A stretch of 32,069 nucleotides of DNA from Cyanobium sp. NIES-981 (GCA_945901765.1 CAMDLO010000019.1:1-32069); one strand, 5' to 3'. Positions 1 through 8,012 are shown, numbered from the stretch's first letter. The notes: generated by a model from the letters alone, not told the origin. Program-made: numbers and translations.

Positions 1-188
1 TTGGATTGTCCAGGTTCAGCTGCCTCCACCCCTCACCTCTCGGCCCAGGGCTCTCAGCAGCTCGTCGCCTCTCGGCAACTCAGAAAACTTACATCACCGG
101 TGGCTCTCGCCTCCCATGCTCTGCAAGCTGCGCTTGCCCTTCCGGTCCCGCACAGTCCAAAACCATAACACGGGCTTGGTTGACCGAT
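1..188. other. Left-edge stretch without a recognisable gene
   Basis: This is the region downstream of the minus-strand inositol-monophosphatase-family gene. Open frames crossing it on the plus strand are continuations of frames antisense to that gene and have the composition of shadow frames. On the minus strand a short frame of about 25 codons ends at position 89 but has no recognisable domain. I found no convincing hairpin with a T tract that would terminate the upstream operon. A 3' UTR or the edge of a gene to the left of the window is possible. Confidence 0.4.
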
Positions 189-1010
189 TCAGGTTGGGCT
201 GGAGGGAGCAACCAGGGCCTCTCCCCAGGGGAGAAACAGGTCAAGGGTTTCGGGTCGATCCGCCGCGAGCACCGGGAAATCAGCCGCTGCCAGATCGGAG
301 CCAGGAGCCAGGTGCTCCGGACTCCCGGCCAGCCAGCGCAGGGGACACTGCAATTCGGAGAGCACCAACCAGGCGGCTGCCAGATCCCAGATCTTCGGGG
401 TGGCCTCCAGCGCTGCCACGGTCTGCCCCATCGCCACACTGACCAGATTGAGGCTGGCCACCCCCAGCAGCCGGATCTTGCCGGGGAAACGCTGATGCGG
501 CAGCTTCTGCAGCACGCCGATCGAGCGGCTGCACAGCGACGCACAGCCGGCTGGATGGCTGTCCCGGCTGGAGGGAGGCAGCAGTGGTTTGCCATTGCGC
601 CAGGCCCCCTGGCCGCGGACCGCAATGATGCGCTGGCGCAGCGGCGGCACATCAAGAATCGCAAGCACCGGCACACCTTTCTCGAACCGGGCCAGGGAGA
701 TGGCCCAATAGGGGATGCCCGCGGCGAAATTGGTGGTGCCATCCAGGGGATCCACCACCCAGTAGGCCGGTGTGCGCGGCAGGTGCCGGTCACCCTCCTC
801 GCTGAGCACTCCCTCGCCTGGATAGACCTCCGCCAGGCCCTGTACCAGGGTGGCGTCGCTCCAGCGATCGCAGGCCGTGATCAACGTGCCATCAGGCTTG
901 AGATCGGAGATCGCGTGACCGAAATCGCTGCGCTGACGCTCCCCGACCCGGTCAAGCAGCTCCAGCAGGCGTGGATGGAGGTCGGCAACGGGAGGAGGGG
1001 CAACGGTCAT
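189..1010 (-). CDS. Inositol monophosphatase family protein
   Basis: A 273-residue Mg-dependent sugar-phosphate phosphatase of the IMPase/FBPase/CysQ superfamily, expected to be cytosolic. The metal-binding signature is visible: a Glu pair at 71-72 (SEEGD), the motif WVVDPLDGTTNF around 84-95 with Asp87 and Asp90, and the C-terminal WD motif with Asp209 (IWDLAAA). Length is usual for the family. The ATG overlaps the TGA of the upstream pucC-like gene by four bases, so translational coupling is likely and this is the last gene of the minus-strand run. Substrate cannot be read from sequence: inositol 1-phosphate, histidinol phosphate, PAP and fructose 1,6-bisphosphate are all known in the superfamily. 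The family is secure, the substrate is not. Confidence 0.9.
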   Translation of the reverse strand: MTVAPPPVADLHPRLLELLDRVGERQRSDFGHAISDLKPDGTLITACDRWSDATLVQGLAEVYPGEGVLSEEGDRHLPRTPAYWVVDPLDGTTNFAAGIPYWAISLARFEKGVPVLAILDVPPLRQRIIAVRGQGAWRNGKPLLPPSSRDSHPAGCASLCSRSIGVLQKLPHQRFPGKIRLLGVASLNLVSVAMGQTVAALEATPKIWDLAAAWLVLSELQCPLRWLAGSPEHLAPGSDLAAADFPVLAADRPETLDLFLPWGEALVAPSSPT

Positions 1011-2482
1011 CCGAGGTCCAGGGCCAGCACTTTGCTGAGACTTCTGCCCGTATCCTCTCTGAACTGGTGCAGATTGACCCGGCCCAGCACCGCAAGAGCT
1101 GCCAGCGCAACCAGCAGCTCCACGCCCAGCACCAAGACATAAGCAGGCAGAGGCGTGTCGCCGAGGTTGAGGCGCAGGGCAAGCCAGCGGCCCAGATCGA
1201 GCAGACCGCCGCCGAAGACCTTGCCCAGGGCGCGAGACATCGCCTGGGCCAGGCCCCAGACACCGACAAAGGTGCCGGCAGCCTGGGGCAGGGTGAGATC
1301 CAGCATCAGCACCAGAGCGCTGTTGGTGCCGATCCCCGCGGCCAGGCCAAAGAGCACCATCACCAAGCGCAACAGCGGCACCTGGCCGACAAAGCCAGCC
1401 AGGATCAGCAGGCCCAGGCTGAGGGCGATGCAGCGGCAGCCAAGGCGGGCCGCAGCGAACTTGCCGAAGCGAGGCACAAGCCAGAGGCCGGCCAGGAGCA
1501 ACCCCACCAGGGTGCCGATTCCCCAGAGTGCATTCAGCGAGGCCGTGGCAGCGATGGGCATGCCGAACACATCCGCCCCATAGCTCTCCAGGACTGGATC
1601 CTGCAGAAACAGGGCCAGGGTGAACAGGATCAGGAAGGCAAAAAAGATGCCGACCTGACGACTGGAGGTGATCAGGGTCCAGGCTTGACGCAGAGTGATT
1701 GCATCATCCCGGCGCGGTGCTTCCTCGCTGCCGGACGAAGGCGGTGCAGCGGCGGCGGGAGGTTCGGCTCCAAGCGTGGCGATCAGGGTCAGAACCATCA
1801 CCGCCAGGGCCACCCCGGCCATGAACCGCAGCAGAGCAGGTTCAAGCACAGCCGGATCGGTCACACCATCGAGGCCGCGCAGAGCGATGGCGGTGGCGAT
1901 CGCGCCGACGACGATCCCCACTGTGAGCAGACACCAGATGATGCCGACCGCCCGGGGCCGTTGCGCCTCCGACGTGCGATCGATCACCAGAGCCAGGTAG
2001 GGGGTGCTGGCCAGGGAGATGGCCAGGCCGTAAAGCGCAAAAAGACCGCAGAGCGCGGCGATCGAGCCCCAGAGCAAGGCTGGGTTGCCGGCATCAAGCT
2101 GTCGGCCAACGTGAAAGATCAACGGCACCGACAGCACCGCCAACCCGCAGAACAGGACGGTGCCTGCCCAGATGTAGGGGAGACGATGCCGACCGGCGAT
2201 CGGTCTGGCGTCGGAGAGCTGACCAAACAGGACCCGGGCAGGGGAGACGAACTGCTCAAACGCCAGAGCCAGACCAACCAGCAGGGCGGGGAAGCCCAGT
2301 TCGCTGATCATCACCCGGTTCATCAGGCCGGCGAAGACCACCGCCAGACAGCCCAGGCAACCCTGGAACAGGCCCAGGCGCAGGGTTGCCACCAAGCCGA
2401 GCCCACCGGCCTGGCCAACTGCTTCGGCGTACGACGCCACAGGGGGGGATGGGGTCAATGGGAGCCCAGGCTTGGCATTCAC
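1007..2482 (-). CDS. PucC/BCD-family MFS transporter-like membrane protein
   Basis: A 491-residue polytopic membrane protein with about twelve hydrophobic segments. It resembles the BCD (bacteriochlorophyll delivery) branch of the major facilitator superfamily, which includes PucC and LhaA of purple bacteria. The N-terminal half shows family-like stretches: RLGLFQGCLG, LNRVMI-type segment NRVMISELGFPA, LVGLALAFEQFVSPARVLFGQLSD and GRHRLPYIWAG. In phototrophs such proteins assist assembly of chlorophyll-binding complexes, and in cyanobacteria a role in handling chlorophyll or light-harvesting proteins is inferred. The GTG start at 2482 overlaps the tolC-like stop by four bases (GTGA), and the stop overlaps the phosphatase start. 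Placement between an outer-membrane channel and a phosphatase does not define its cargo. Confidence 0.85.
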   Translation of the reverse strand: MNAKPGLPLTPSPPVASYAEAVGQAGGLGLVATLRLGLFQGCLGCLAVVFAGLMNRVMISELGFPALLVGLALAFEQFVSPARVLFGQLSDARPIAGRHRLPYIWAGTVLFCGLAVLSVPLIFHVGRQLDAGNPALLWGSIAALCGLFALYGLAISLASTPYLALVIDRTSEAQRPRAVGIIWCLLTVGIVVGAIATAIALRGLDGVTDPAVLEPALLRFMAGVALAVMVLTLIATLGAEPPAAAAPPSSGSEEAPRRDDAITLRQAWTLITSSRQVGIFFAFLILFTLALFLQDPVLESYGADVFGMPIAATASLNALWGIGTLVGLLLAGLWLVPRFGKFAAARLGCRCIALSLGLLILAGFVGQVPLLRLVMVLFGLAAGIGTNSALVLMLDLTLPQAAGTFVGVWGLAQAMSRALGKVFGGGLLDLGRWLALRLNLGDTPLPAYVLVLGVELLVALAALAVLGRVNLHQFREDTGRSLSKVLALDLG

Positions 2483-4248
2483 ACAGCACCCGGTGTACCG
2501 GCCCGACAGGCGGGCAGGAGGCGGGCGGGCTCAACCGGCACATCAGAGGCACCCACCGGCTTGACACCCGTCATGGACAGCGGGGGGCAGCTCACGATCT
2601 GATCGAGGCCGGTGCGCCGCCGCAGCTCGGCGAGGCGACGGTTGTAATCGGTGATCGCCGTCGAATATCGCACCTCCGCATTGGTGAGATCACGCTGGTT
2701 GTCGACCACTTCCCGCTGGGTGGTGACGCCTGCCTGAAAGCGCAGCCGAGCCAAGCGCAAGGACTCCCGCGACGAGATCACTTCGAGGGCGGTGGTGGTG
2801 ATGTTGCGGTTGTTCTTCTCCAATTCATAGAAACTCTCCTCCACCTCCAGGCGAATGCCGTCGCGGCGCTGGGCGAAGCGGAAGCTGTTCTCCTGGGCCA
2901 GCTGGCGGCTCTGGCGCGCCTGGGCTGCGGCAGCACCCCCATCGAACACATTCCAGGAGAAATTCAGGCCGATGGAAGCGTCATAACTCGCTCCTGAGAG
3001 CAGGTCGCGCCTGCCGAGCGAGGGCTGGTTGCCGTCGTACCAACCGGCATCCAGACCGGCAACGATGTTGAGGAATGGCTGCACCTGGGCCAGGGAGGCA
3101 TTGGCCTGGCTGTTGGCGATGGAGATATCGAGCAGCACCTGATCCAGCTCTTCGCGGAAGGCATAGGCGGCCACGATGCTCTCCTGCAGGCTGGGCTGCC
3201 AGACCCCCAGCACCCGGGAGGGGTCCTGGGCTGTGGGCGTCACAGACTGGGGTAAATCGAGCAGGGCTGCCAGGCTGCGCCGGGCCACCGCCTGCGCTGC
3301 AATGGAATTGGTGAGCAGCTGCTGATCGCGGGCCAGCTGGGTATCGGCCTCCAGCACCTCCAGCTTGGTGGCGACGCCGGCCTGGAAGCGGGCCTTGGCA
3401 TCGCGCAGGCTCACCAGTGAAGCCCGCACCGATTCCTGGCCGATGCGCACCTGGTCGTCTGCCCGCTGCAGTTCGAAATAGGCCTGAGCTGCCTGCAGGC
3501 GCAGATCCCGCAGAGCGATCACATATTGATATTTAGCCCGTTCGAACTGGTCGCGTGCGGCGGCAATGGAGGGGTTGCGCTGGGGATTGATCAGGCTCCA
3601 CTGGGCGGAGATCGCCAGCGCAGCCGCCCAGCGATCACCCTTCAGCACCTCGGTCGTGGTGCGCTTGGCAGGCTGGGGATCCGCCTCCGTCGGCGGCGGA
3701 GCGGAGCGGATGCGATTGCGCGTTTCGCTGTCGGTATAGGTGGGGAAGCTGTCCCCCCGCAGATTGATCGTGGGGTACCACTGGGCGATCTGAGCGCGGA
3801 GATTGCTCTGGGCCTGATCAACCTGACTGGCGATCGCCTTGAGATTCGGATTGTTCACCTCGGCCAGATTTTCGACCTGGGCCAACGACAGAGGGCGCAG
3901 CTCGCGGATCTGCACCTGGGCTGGATTGGTGGGCAGGGCCAGGGAATCCGGGGCCGGCAGGTTCTCGACTGCGGGCGCCAGCTGGGTGGCGGCAGGGGCG
4001 ACCAGCTTCGGATTGACCCGAGGCCGCTGGCCCTTCACCTGCGGGGCCAGGGGAACCGCGGCAGCGGATGGGAGGGTCTGGGTTGCGGGCTGGGACTGCT
4101 CAGCCGATGCGGACGCCGGCGGCGCCGTGGATTCGGCTGCAGGGGGAGCCTGTTCTGGAGGGGCGGAGGACTGGGCCAGCGCTCCGGCAGGCTGAAAGGA
4201 CAACCCCAGCATGCTCAGCAGGGCCAGTCGGGTAGCAATCACGGACAC
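2479..4248 (-). CDS. TolC family outer-membrane efflux protein
   Basis: A 589-residue outer-membrane channel subunit of the TolC type. It has an N-terminal signal peptide (about residues 1-25, LALLSMLGLSFQPAGALAQ), then an Ala/Pro/Gln-rich linker to about residue 115. Two repeats of the outer-membrane efflux domain follow, with long helices rich in Gln, Ala and Arg (for example ARFQAGVATKLEVLEADTQL and its counterpart LRFQAGVTTQREVVDNQRDL). The duplicated RFQAGV(A/T)T motif shows the internal symmetry of the family. Trimeric TolC channels span the outer membrane and periplasm for export pumps or type I secretion. The start is GTG at 4248; another GTG lies two codons downstream. A Pro-rich tail extends about 45 residues past the last helix. 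No inner-membrane pump or adaptor gene is adjacent. Confidence 0.92.
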   Translation of the reverse strand: MSVIATRLALLSMLGLSFQPAGALAQSSAPPEQAPPAAESTAPPASASAEQSQPATQTLPSAAAVPLAPQVKGQRPRVNPKLVAPAATQLAPAVENLPAPDSLALPTNPAQVQIRELRPLSLAQVENLAEVNNPNLKAIASQVDQAQSNLRAQIAQWYPTINLRGDSFPTYTDSETRNRIRSAPPPTEADPQPAKRTTTEVLKGDRWAAALAISAQWSLINPQRNPSIAAARDQFERAKYQYVIALRDLRLQAAQAYFELQRADDQVRIGQESVRASLVSLRDAKARFQAGVATKLEVLEADTQLARDQQLLTNSIAAQAVARRSLAALLDLPQSVTPTAQDPSRVLGVWQPSLQESIVAAYAFREELDQVLLDISIANSQANASLAQVQPFLNIVAGLDAGWYDGNQPSLGRRDLLSGASYDASIGLNFSWNVFDGGAAAAQARQSRQLAQENSFRFAQRRDGIRLEVEESFYELEKNNRNITTTALEVISSRESLRLARLRFQAGVTTQREVVDNQRDLTNAEVRYSTAITDYNRRLAELRRRTGLDQIVSCPPLSMTGVKPVGASDVPVEPARLLPACRAGTPGAV

Positions 4249-4275
4249 GCCTTGCTGGAAGCTTGTGGGCGGAGT

Positions 4276-5673
4276 TTAAGGACCTGGCGCCGTCTCTCCA
4301 GTGCAAGCGGTCACCAGATCCGCCGCACCCTGCAGCAACCGGATCGGCACGGGCAGGCGAGCCTCCAGCTCCTCCAGGCGCAGGTCATCGAGGAACACGG
4401 GCTCACCCTGACGCAGCATCACCGCCGGCAGCAGCAGGGCGTCGCCGAGATCGCAGTCGGCCAGGCCCTCCAGCAGATCCGCCCCGGTGAGCAGGCCGGT
4501 CACCACCTGATCCTGCCCCCAATAAGGGCTGGGCAGCCCGTGCAGGATCAGCTCCAGCCCCTCCACCCGGTTGAGGCGGGCCACCACCGGCATGAGCGCT
4601 TCCGCCACAAGGCGGCCCACCACCCAACTCAGCCGCCGCGGCTGCTCGAGCCGGGCGGGCAGCGCCGCGGTGGCCTGCTCCAGCTCCTCTAGAAAGGCCC
4701 GGATACTGCCGACACCATTCTCCTGCTGGGGCAGATCCTCATAGGTGTGCCGGGGGGGGAGCGGCAAACCGGCAATCAGGTACCACTCATCGGAAAGCCA
4801 GGCAAAGCGACTGCCCAGTTGCCGCTGAAACTCAGCCTGGAGCGGTTCCACCCGTTCCAGCACCGCCCTGGCGGCTGGGCGATCGACGGGCACGAGACCA
4901 TCGGCGGCGGGGCGGAAACGGGTCAGTCCCACCGGCACCACCGCCGCAGAGAGCACCGCCGGCCAGTCACCGCCGGCGAAGCCGGCCAGGTCCCGCAGGG
5001 TGCGCTCCAGGGCCGCTCCATCGTTCAGGCCTGGGCAGACCACCACCTGGGCATGAATCTGCAGATTGCGCGCATCGAACCAGCGCAGCTGCTCCAGCAG
5101 CAGCCCGGCCCGGGGATTGACCAGCAGACGGCTGCGCAGCTCCGGGTCGGTGGCATGCACGGAGACAAACAGGGGGGAGAGGCGCTGCGTCTCGATCCGC
5201 TGCCAATCGGCCTCGGTGAGATTGGTGAGGGTGAGGTAGGAGCCGTAAAGGAAGCTGAGGCGATAGTCGTCGTCCTTGAGGTAGAGGCTGCGGCGCCTGC
5301 CGGGGGGCTGCTGATCAATGAAGCAGAACGGACAGGCGTTGTTGCACTGCCTGAGCCCGTCAAACAGGGCCTCGGTGAAGCCCAGGCCAAGGCCGTCGTC
5401 GAGATCCTTTTCCAGCTCGATCGTGTGCAGGGTGCCATCGGGGTCCTCCACCTCCAGCACCAGCTCCTCCTCACCCACCAGCACCTGCAAGTCGATCAGA
5501 TCGCGGGGGCGCTGGCCGTTGATGCTGAGCAGGCGATCACCGGGCTGAAAGCCCAGCTCTTCGCCGATGGAGCCCGGTTCCACCGTGGCGACCACCGCCG
5601 GCAGGGGCAGGCGTGGGGCCGGGCCAGCCGCGTCAGCGGCGACGGCGATGCCGGCGGAGGGTTCGTTCCACAT
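4276..5673 (-). CDS. PDZ/radical SAM protein, TIGR03279/DUF512 family
   Basis: A 465-residue protein of the family annotated as a putative FeS-containing cyanobacterial-specific oxidoreductase. A PDZ-like domain occupies about residues 24-90 (GSIGEELGFQPGDRLLSING). A radical-SAM-like cluster motif with CX3CX2C spacing follows at Cys110, Cys114 and Cys117 (CNNACPFC), and then a barrel-like region and the C-terminal DUF512 region. The family is conserved across cyanobacteria and some other bacteria, but its reaction is unknown. It lies 37 bp after uppP and 27 bp before the tolC-like gene on the same strand, which suggests one transcript. The start is the ATG at 5673. Function should be left open: the Cys motif predicts a 4Fe-4S cluster and the PDZ domain predicts binding of a peptide or protein partner. 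Confidence 0.88.
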   Translation of the reverse strand: MWNEPSAGIAVAADAAGPAPRLPLPAVVATVEPGSIGEELGFQPGDRLLSINGQRPRDLIDLQVLVGEEELVLEVEDPDGTLHTIELEKDLDDGLGLGFTEALFDGLRQCNNACPFCFIDQQPPGRRRSLYLKDDDYRLSFLYGSYLTLTNLTEADWQRIETQRLSPLFVSVHATDPELRSRLLVNPRAGLLLEQLRWFDARNLQIHAQVVVCPGLNDGAALERTLRDLAGFAGGDWPAVLSAAVVPVGLTRFRPAADGLVPVDRPAARAVLERVEPLQAEFQRQLGSRFAWLSDEWYLIAGLPLPPRHTYEDLPQQENGVGSIRAFLEELEQATAALPARLEQPRRLSWVVGRLVAEALMPVVARLNRVEGLELILHGLPSPYWGQDQVVTGLLTGADLLEGLADCDLGDALLLPAVMLRQGEPVFLDDLRLEELEARLPVPIRLLQGAADLVTACTGETAPGP

Positions 5674-5710
5674 GGCGGAGGGCCGGCTGAGGGCGGACGA
5701 GCAGCGGGTG

Positions 5711-6610
5711 CTACCCCACCACTGTGGCGCGCACTCCGATCAGGATCGCCAGACCGAACACCAGGCGATAGACGACGAACACCCAGGTGCTGTGACGCTG
5801 GAGGAAGCGCAGCAGCCAGGCGATCGCCAGCCAGGAGACCACCGCCGCCGCCACGATCCCCACCAGCATCGGCACCAGCCCGCCGTTGGCCGGCGAGGCG
5901 ATGGCGTCCTTGAGCTGGACCACGCCCGCGAGGGTGATGGCGGGAACGCCCAGCAGAAACGAGAACCGGGCGGCGGCGGGGCGCTGCCAGCCATCAAACA
6001 GCGATGCGGTGAGGGTGCTGCCGGAGCGGGAAACCCCGGGCACCAGAGCCAGGGCCTGGGCCAGGCCCACCAGCAGACCATCGCGGGGCTGGACCTGATC
6101 GAGCTGCCTTCGCCGCTGGCCGACCAGTTCAGCCAGCGCCAGCAGCAGGGCCATCACGATCGAAACCACGGCGATGGAGGTCAGGCTGCGCAGGGGGGAA
6201 TGGTCGTAATCGGGAACGAAGCGCTTGATCGCCAGACCCGCCAGCACGATCGGCACCGTGCCGAGGGCGATGGCCACCCCGAGCCGTGCCTCCGGATCCC
6301 GCCACTGGCCATGGCGGCAGGCCCGCACCACGCCCTTGAGCACCTGAGCGAGATCGTGGCGGAAGTAGCCGATCACAGCGGCGATGCTGCCCAGCTGAAT
6401 CACAGCGATCACCGCCACGCCCGGATCGCCCCAACCCAGCAGCATCGGCACCACCTGGACGTGGGCGGTGCTGCTGATCGGCAGAAACTCGGTGAGCCCC
6501 TGCACCACACCCAGCACGAGGGCCCGCCAACAGGCCTCCAGCAGGGGCAGCTGCTGACTGGAAAGTGCCGCTGCCCCTGCGGTGGCGACATGGAAGACAA
6601 CACTGAACAC
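5711..6610 (-). CDS. uppP: Undecaprenyl-diphosphatase UppP (BacA family)
   Basis: An integral inner-membrane phosphatase that recycles undecaprenyl diphosphate to the monophosphate lipid carrier used for peptidoglycan and other envelope glycans; family members can confer bacitracin tolerance. The first signature VLGVVQGLTEFLPISSTAH is complete and contains the catalytic Glu/Ser region. The second, ALVPGVSRSGSTL, contains the conserved Arg. Several membrane segments follow and the C-terminus is hydrophobic. The start is uncertain: the frame is open up to a TTG at 6664, but most homologues start close to the first signature. I chose GTG at 6610 (MFSVVFHV), which leaves a short extension. No clear Shine-Dalgarno sequence supports any choice. 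This is the first large gene of the minus-strand run. Confidence 0.9.
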   Translation of the reverse strand: MFSVVFHVATAGAAALSSQQLPLLEACWRALVLGVVQGLTEFLPISSTAHVQVVPMLLGWGDPGVAVIAVIQLGSIAAVIGYFRHDLAQVLKGVVRACRHGQWRDPEARLGVAIALGTVPIVLAGLAIKRFVPDYDHSPLRSLTSIAVVSIVMALLLALAELVGQRRRQLDQVQPRDGLLVGLAQALALVPGVSRSGSTLTASLFDGWQRPAAARFSFLLGVPAITLAGVVQLKDAIASPANGGLVPMLVGIVAAAVVSWLAIAWLLRFLQRHSTWVFVVYRLVFGLAILIGVRATVVG

Positions 6611-6667
6611 GAGCAGCGGCGGCGCAACGCCGCCTGACGCTATGGCGCCGCGGCGCCGCCACAACCT

Positions 6668-6751
6668 TTAAGGTTGCATACCTTTCTTCACAGGCCGGGT
6701 GATCGGGGCCAGTCCCAGCACGCTGCCAGCTCCCAGCAGGCTGGCAGCCAA
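6668..6751 (-). CDS. Possible 27-residue small ORF upstream of uppP
   Basis: A TTG-initiated 27-codon frame (MAASLLGAGSVLGLAPITRP and seven more residues, basic near the end). It is preceded at five bases by a strong Shine-Dalgarno sequence, AAAGGAG, read from the minus strand at 6758-6764. The first half is hydrophobic and could be a single membrane segment. The stop lies three bases before the earliest possible uppP start codon (TTG 6664). I do not recognise the product; I compared it from memory with PsbM, PsbX, PsbY, PetN, PetM and PsaM and it matches none. It could be a leader peptide, a microprotein or a chance frame. The evidence for translation is only the ribosome binding site and the spacing. 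Confidence 0.3.
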   Translation of the reverse strand: MAASLLGAGSVLGLAPITRPVKKGMQP

Positions 6752-6757
6752 AACAAT

Positions 6758-6797
6758 CTCCTTTACCCAGCCGGCGGTCGCCGGCTGGGTAAAGGAG
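6758..6797. repeat. Perfect 19-bp inverted repeat with 2-bp spacer
   Basis: Left arm CTCCTTTACCCAGCCGGCG (6758-6776), spacer GT, right arm CGCCGGCTGGGTAAAGGAG (6779-6797); the arms are exact reverse complements. Each arm ends outward in TAAAGGAG, so the element gives a Shine-Dalgarno sequence to the plus-strand DUF3120 gene (ATG 6804, spacing six bases) and to the minus-strand small ORF (TTG 6751, spacing five bases). Any RNA that contains both arms would fold into a GC-rich stem that buries the ribosome binding site. There is no T tract, so it is not a standard intrinsic terminator. It could be a translational switch, an operator or a dispersed palindromic repeat. Confidence 0.9.
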
Positions 6798-6803
6798 CAG
6801 GTG

Positions 6804-7433
6804 ATGGCGGCTCTGCTGGTGATCGTGCCCGTGTTCATCCAGGCGCCCTGGGTGCGCCAGGCCCCCTTCGGTGCCGCCCTGTTCACGGTGGTGCTGCTGA
6901 GCGCTGGCCTGGTTGCGGCCAACTCGGCCAACCGAAACCTGCAGCGCAGCGGCGAACTGTTGGTGGGTTTCAGCGGCAGCTGGCTGGCTGGGGCCCTGTT
7001 CTGGGGATGGGCCAGCCAGCACCCGATCTGCCACCTGCCGGTCGAGGCCTTCGCCCTGCCCCTGGCCCTGACCGGGCTGGGCAGCCGCTGGCGCCTGGCC
7101 TGCGGTTTCTACCTCGGCTCACTGCTGGGTACCGCCGCCACGGATGCGGCGATCGCTGCCTGCCACCTGATGCAATTCTGGCCTGACGTTCTGCTCGGTG
7201 ATCCACAGCAGGCCGAGGTCTTGCTGCGTCTGGCGGCGCAGCGGCTGCTCCAGCCGGGCTCGATCCTGATCCTCTGCGGCTTCGCCCTGGCCCTCGGCCT
7301 GCTGAGCCGCTGGCTCTGGCACCGGGGCGAAGCGGCTCGGATCGCGGCCACAGCCCTGGGCACCACCCTGGTGGTGGATGGATTGTTTGTGGTTGCGGCC
7401 CTGGCCGCTCCGCATCTCAGCGGCCTGATCTGA
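6804..7433 (+). CDS. DUF3120 family membrane protein
   Basis: A 209-residue integral membrane protein of a cyanobacterial family of unknown function (DUF3120). From the N-terminus it shows hydrophobic segments such as VMAALLVIVPVFIQAPWVR, AALFTVVLLSAGLVAA and SWLAGALFWGWASQ, a central loop with paired Cys/His (HPICHLPVEA), and terminal hydrophobic helices. The frame is open farther upstream, but residues before the ATG are encoded by the 40-bp palindrome. The AAAGGAG at 6791-6797 selects the ATG at 6804. A GTG immediately before it is in the same frame. It precedes psbU on the same strand by 108 bp. No role can be assigned from sequence. Confidence 0.8.
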   Translation: MAALLVIVPVFIQAPWVRQAPFGAALFTVVLLSAGLVAANSANRNLQRSGELLVGFSGSWLAGALFWGWASQHPICHLPVEAFALPLALTGLGSRWRLACGFYLGSLLGTAATDAAIAACHLMQFWPDVLLGDPQQAEVLLRLAAQRLLQPGSILILCGFALALGLLSRWLWHRGEAARIAATALGTTLVVDGLFVVAALAAPHLSGLI

Positions 7434-7541
7434 AGAACTGCGACCGCTGGCCGCGTTGCTCCCAGGCCGCCAGGGGCCCTTCTGTAGCGTTGGTGGCCTG
7501 GTGCCCTGTTCACCAGACCCCATCCCGCTCGGAGTGATGTG

Positions 7542-7919
7542 ATGAAACGGCTGGTTGCCTGGCTGATGAGTGGCGTTCTGCTGGCCGGCCTGCTGATAAC
7601 GCTGGTCCTGCCCCCTGCCGTTCACGCCGCCGACCTGCGGAATCTCGCCGACGACAAGATCGCCGAGCGCGGCAACAAGGTCGATCTGAACAACAGTTCG
7701 GTGCGCCGATTCCAGGAGTTTCCCGGCATGTATCCCACCCTCGCCGGCAAGATCGTGCTGGGCGGTCCCTACAGCGACGTCGATGACGTTCTCGATCTCG
7801 ACCTGACCGATCGCCAGAGAGAGCTGTTCAACAAATACAAGGACAACTTCACCGTCACCCCCCCGGCCATCGCTCTGAACGAGGGATTTGACCGGATCAA
7901 CGACGGTCAGTACCGCTGA
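7542..7919 (+). CDS. psbU: Photosystem II 12 kDa extrinsic protein PsbU
   Basis: The lumenal extrinsic PSII subunit that stabilises the Mn4CaO5 oxygen-evolving cluster together with PsbO and PsbV. The 125-residue precursor has a signal peptide (MKRL basic start, hydrophobic 5-25, likely cleavage near VHA at 27-29). The mature region of about 96 residues shows the helix-hairpin-helix-like PsbU pattern: KVDLNNSSVRRFQEFPGMYPTLAGKI, then a DVDDVLDLDLTDRQ region and the C-terminal IALNEGFDRINDGQYR. GGAG at 7531-7534 fits the ATG at 7542 (seven bases); a GTG one codon upstream is the alternative. An intrinsic terminator follows at 7951. PsbU is generally absent from Prochlorococcus, which argues for a Synechococcus/Cyanobium-type host. 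Confidence 0.96.
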   Translation: MKRLVAWLMSGVLLAGLLITLVLPPAVHAADLRNLADDKIAERGNKVDLNNSSVRRFQEFPGMYPTLAGKIVLGGPYSDVDDVLDLDLTDRQRELFNKYKDNFTVTPPAIALNEGFDRINDGQYR

Positions 7920-7950
7920 TCCCTGTCCCTAAGCTCGCCGAGCCGTTGCC

Positions 7951-7977
7951 AGCCGTCGGGCCCACCGGCGGCTTTTT
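7951..7977 (+). terminator. Rho-independent terminator after psbU
   Basis: A nine-base-pair stem, AGCCGTCGG pairing with CCGGCGGCT (one G-U pair), closes a five-base loop GCCCA and is followed by a run of five T. It lies 31 bases after the psbU stop and just before nadB, so nadB probably has its own start or depends on readthrough. Confidence 0.75.
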
Positions 7978-8012
7978 GATGCCGGCGCTGCCGCCGGAGG
8001 ATGCCCACCGCG

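Noticed and set aside
971-2602. Plus-strand open frame of 543 codons
   Set aside because: It lies antisense to the pucC-like gene and has the Gln/His/Gly/Arg-rich composition produced by reading GC-rich membrane protein codons backwards. No domain is visible.
5467-5474. CTCCTCAC copies at 5467-5474 and 14877-14884 as further Yfr1-like motifs
   Set aside because: Both lie inside protein-coding sequence, with no stem or terminator beside them. They show that the 8-mer arises by chance in this GC-rich sequence.
3526-6637. Long plus-strand frames opposite tolC, the PDZ/radical-SAM gene and uppP
   Set aside because: They mirror well supported minus-strand genes, have low-complexity His/Gln/Gly-rich sequences and no ribosome binding sites or motifs.
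7456-7487. TTGCTC and CTGTAG as a psbU promoter
   Set aside because: The spacing of 20 bases and the poor -10 match do not support a call.
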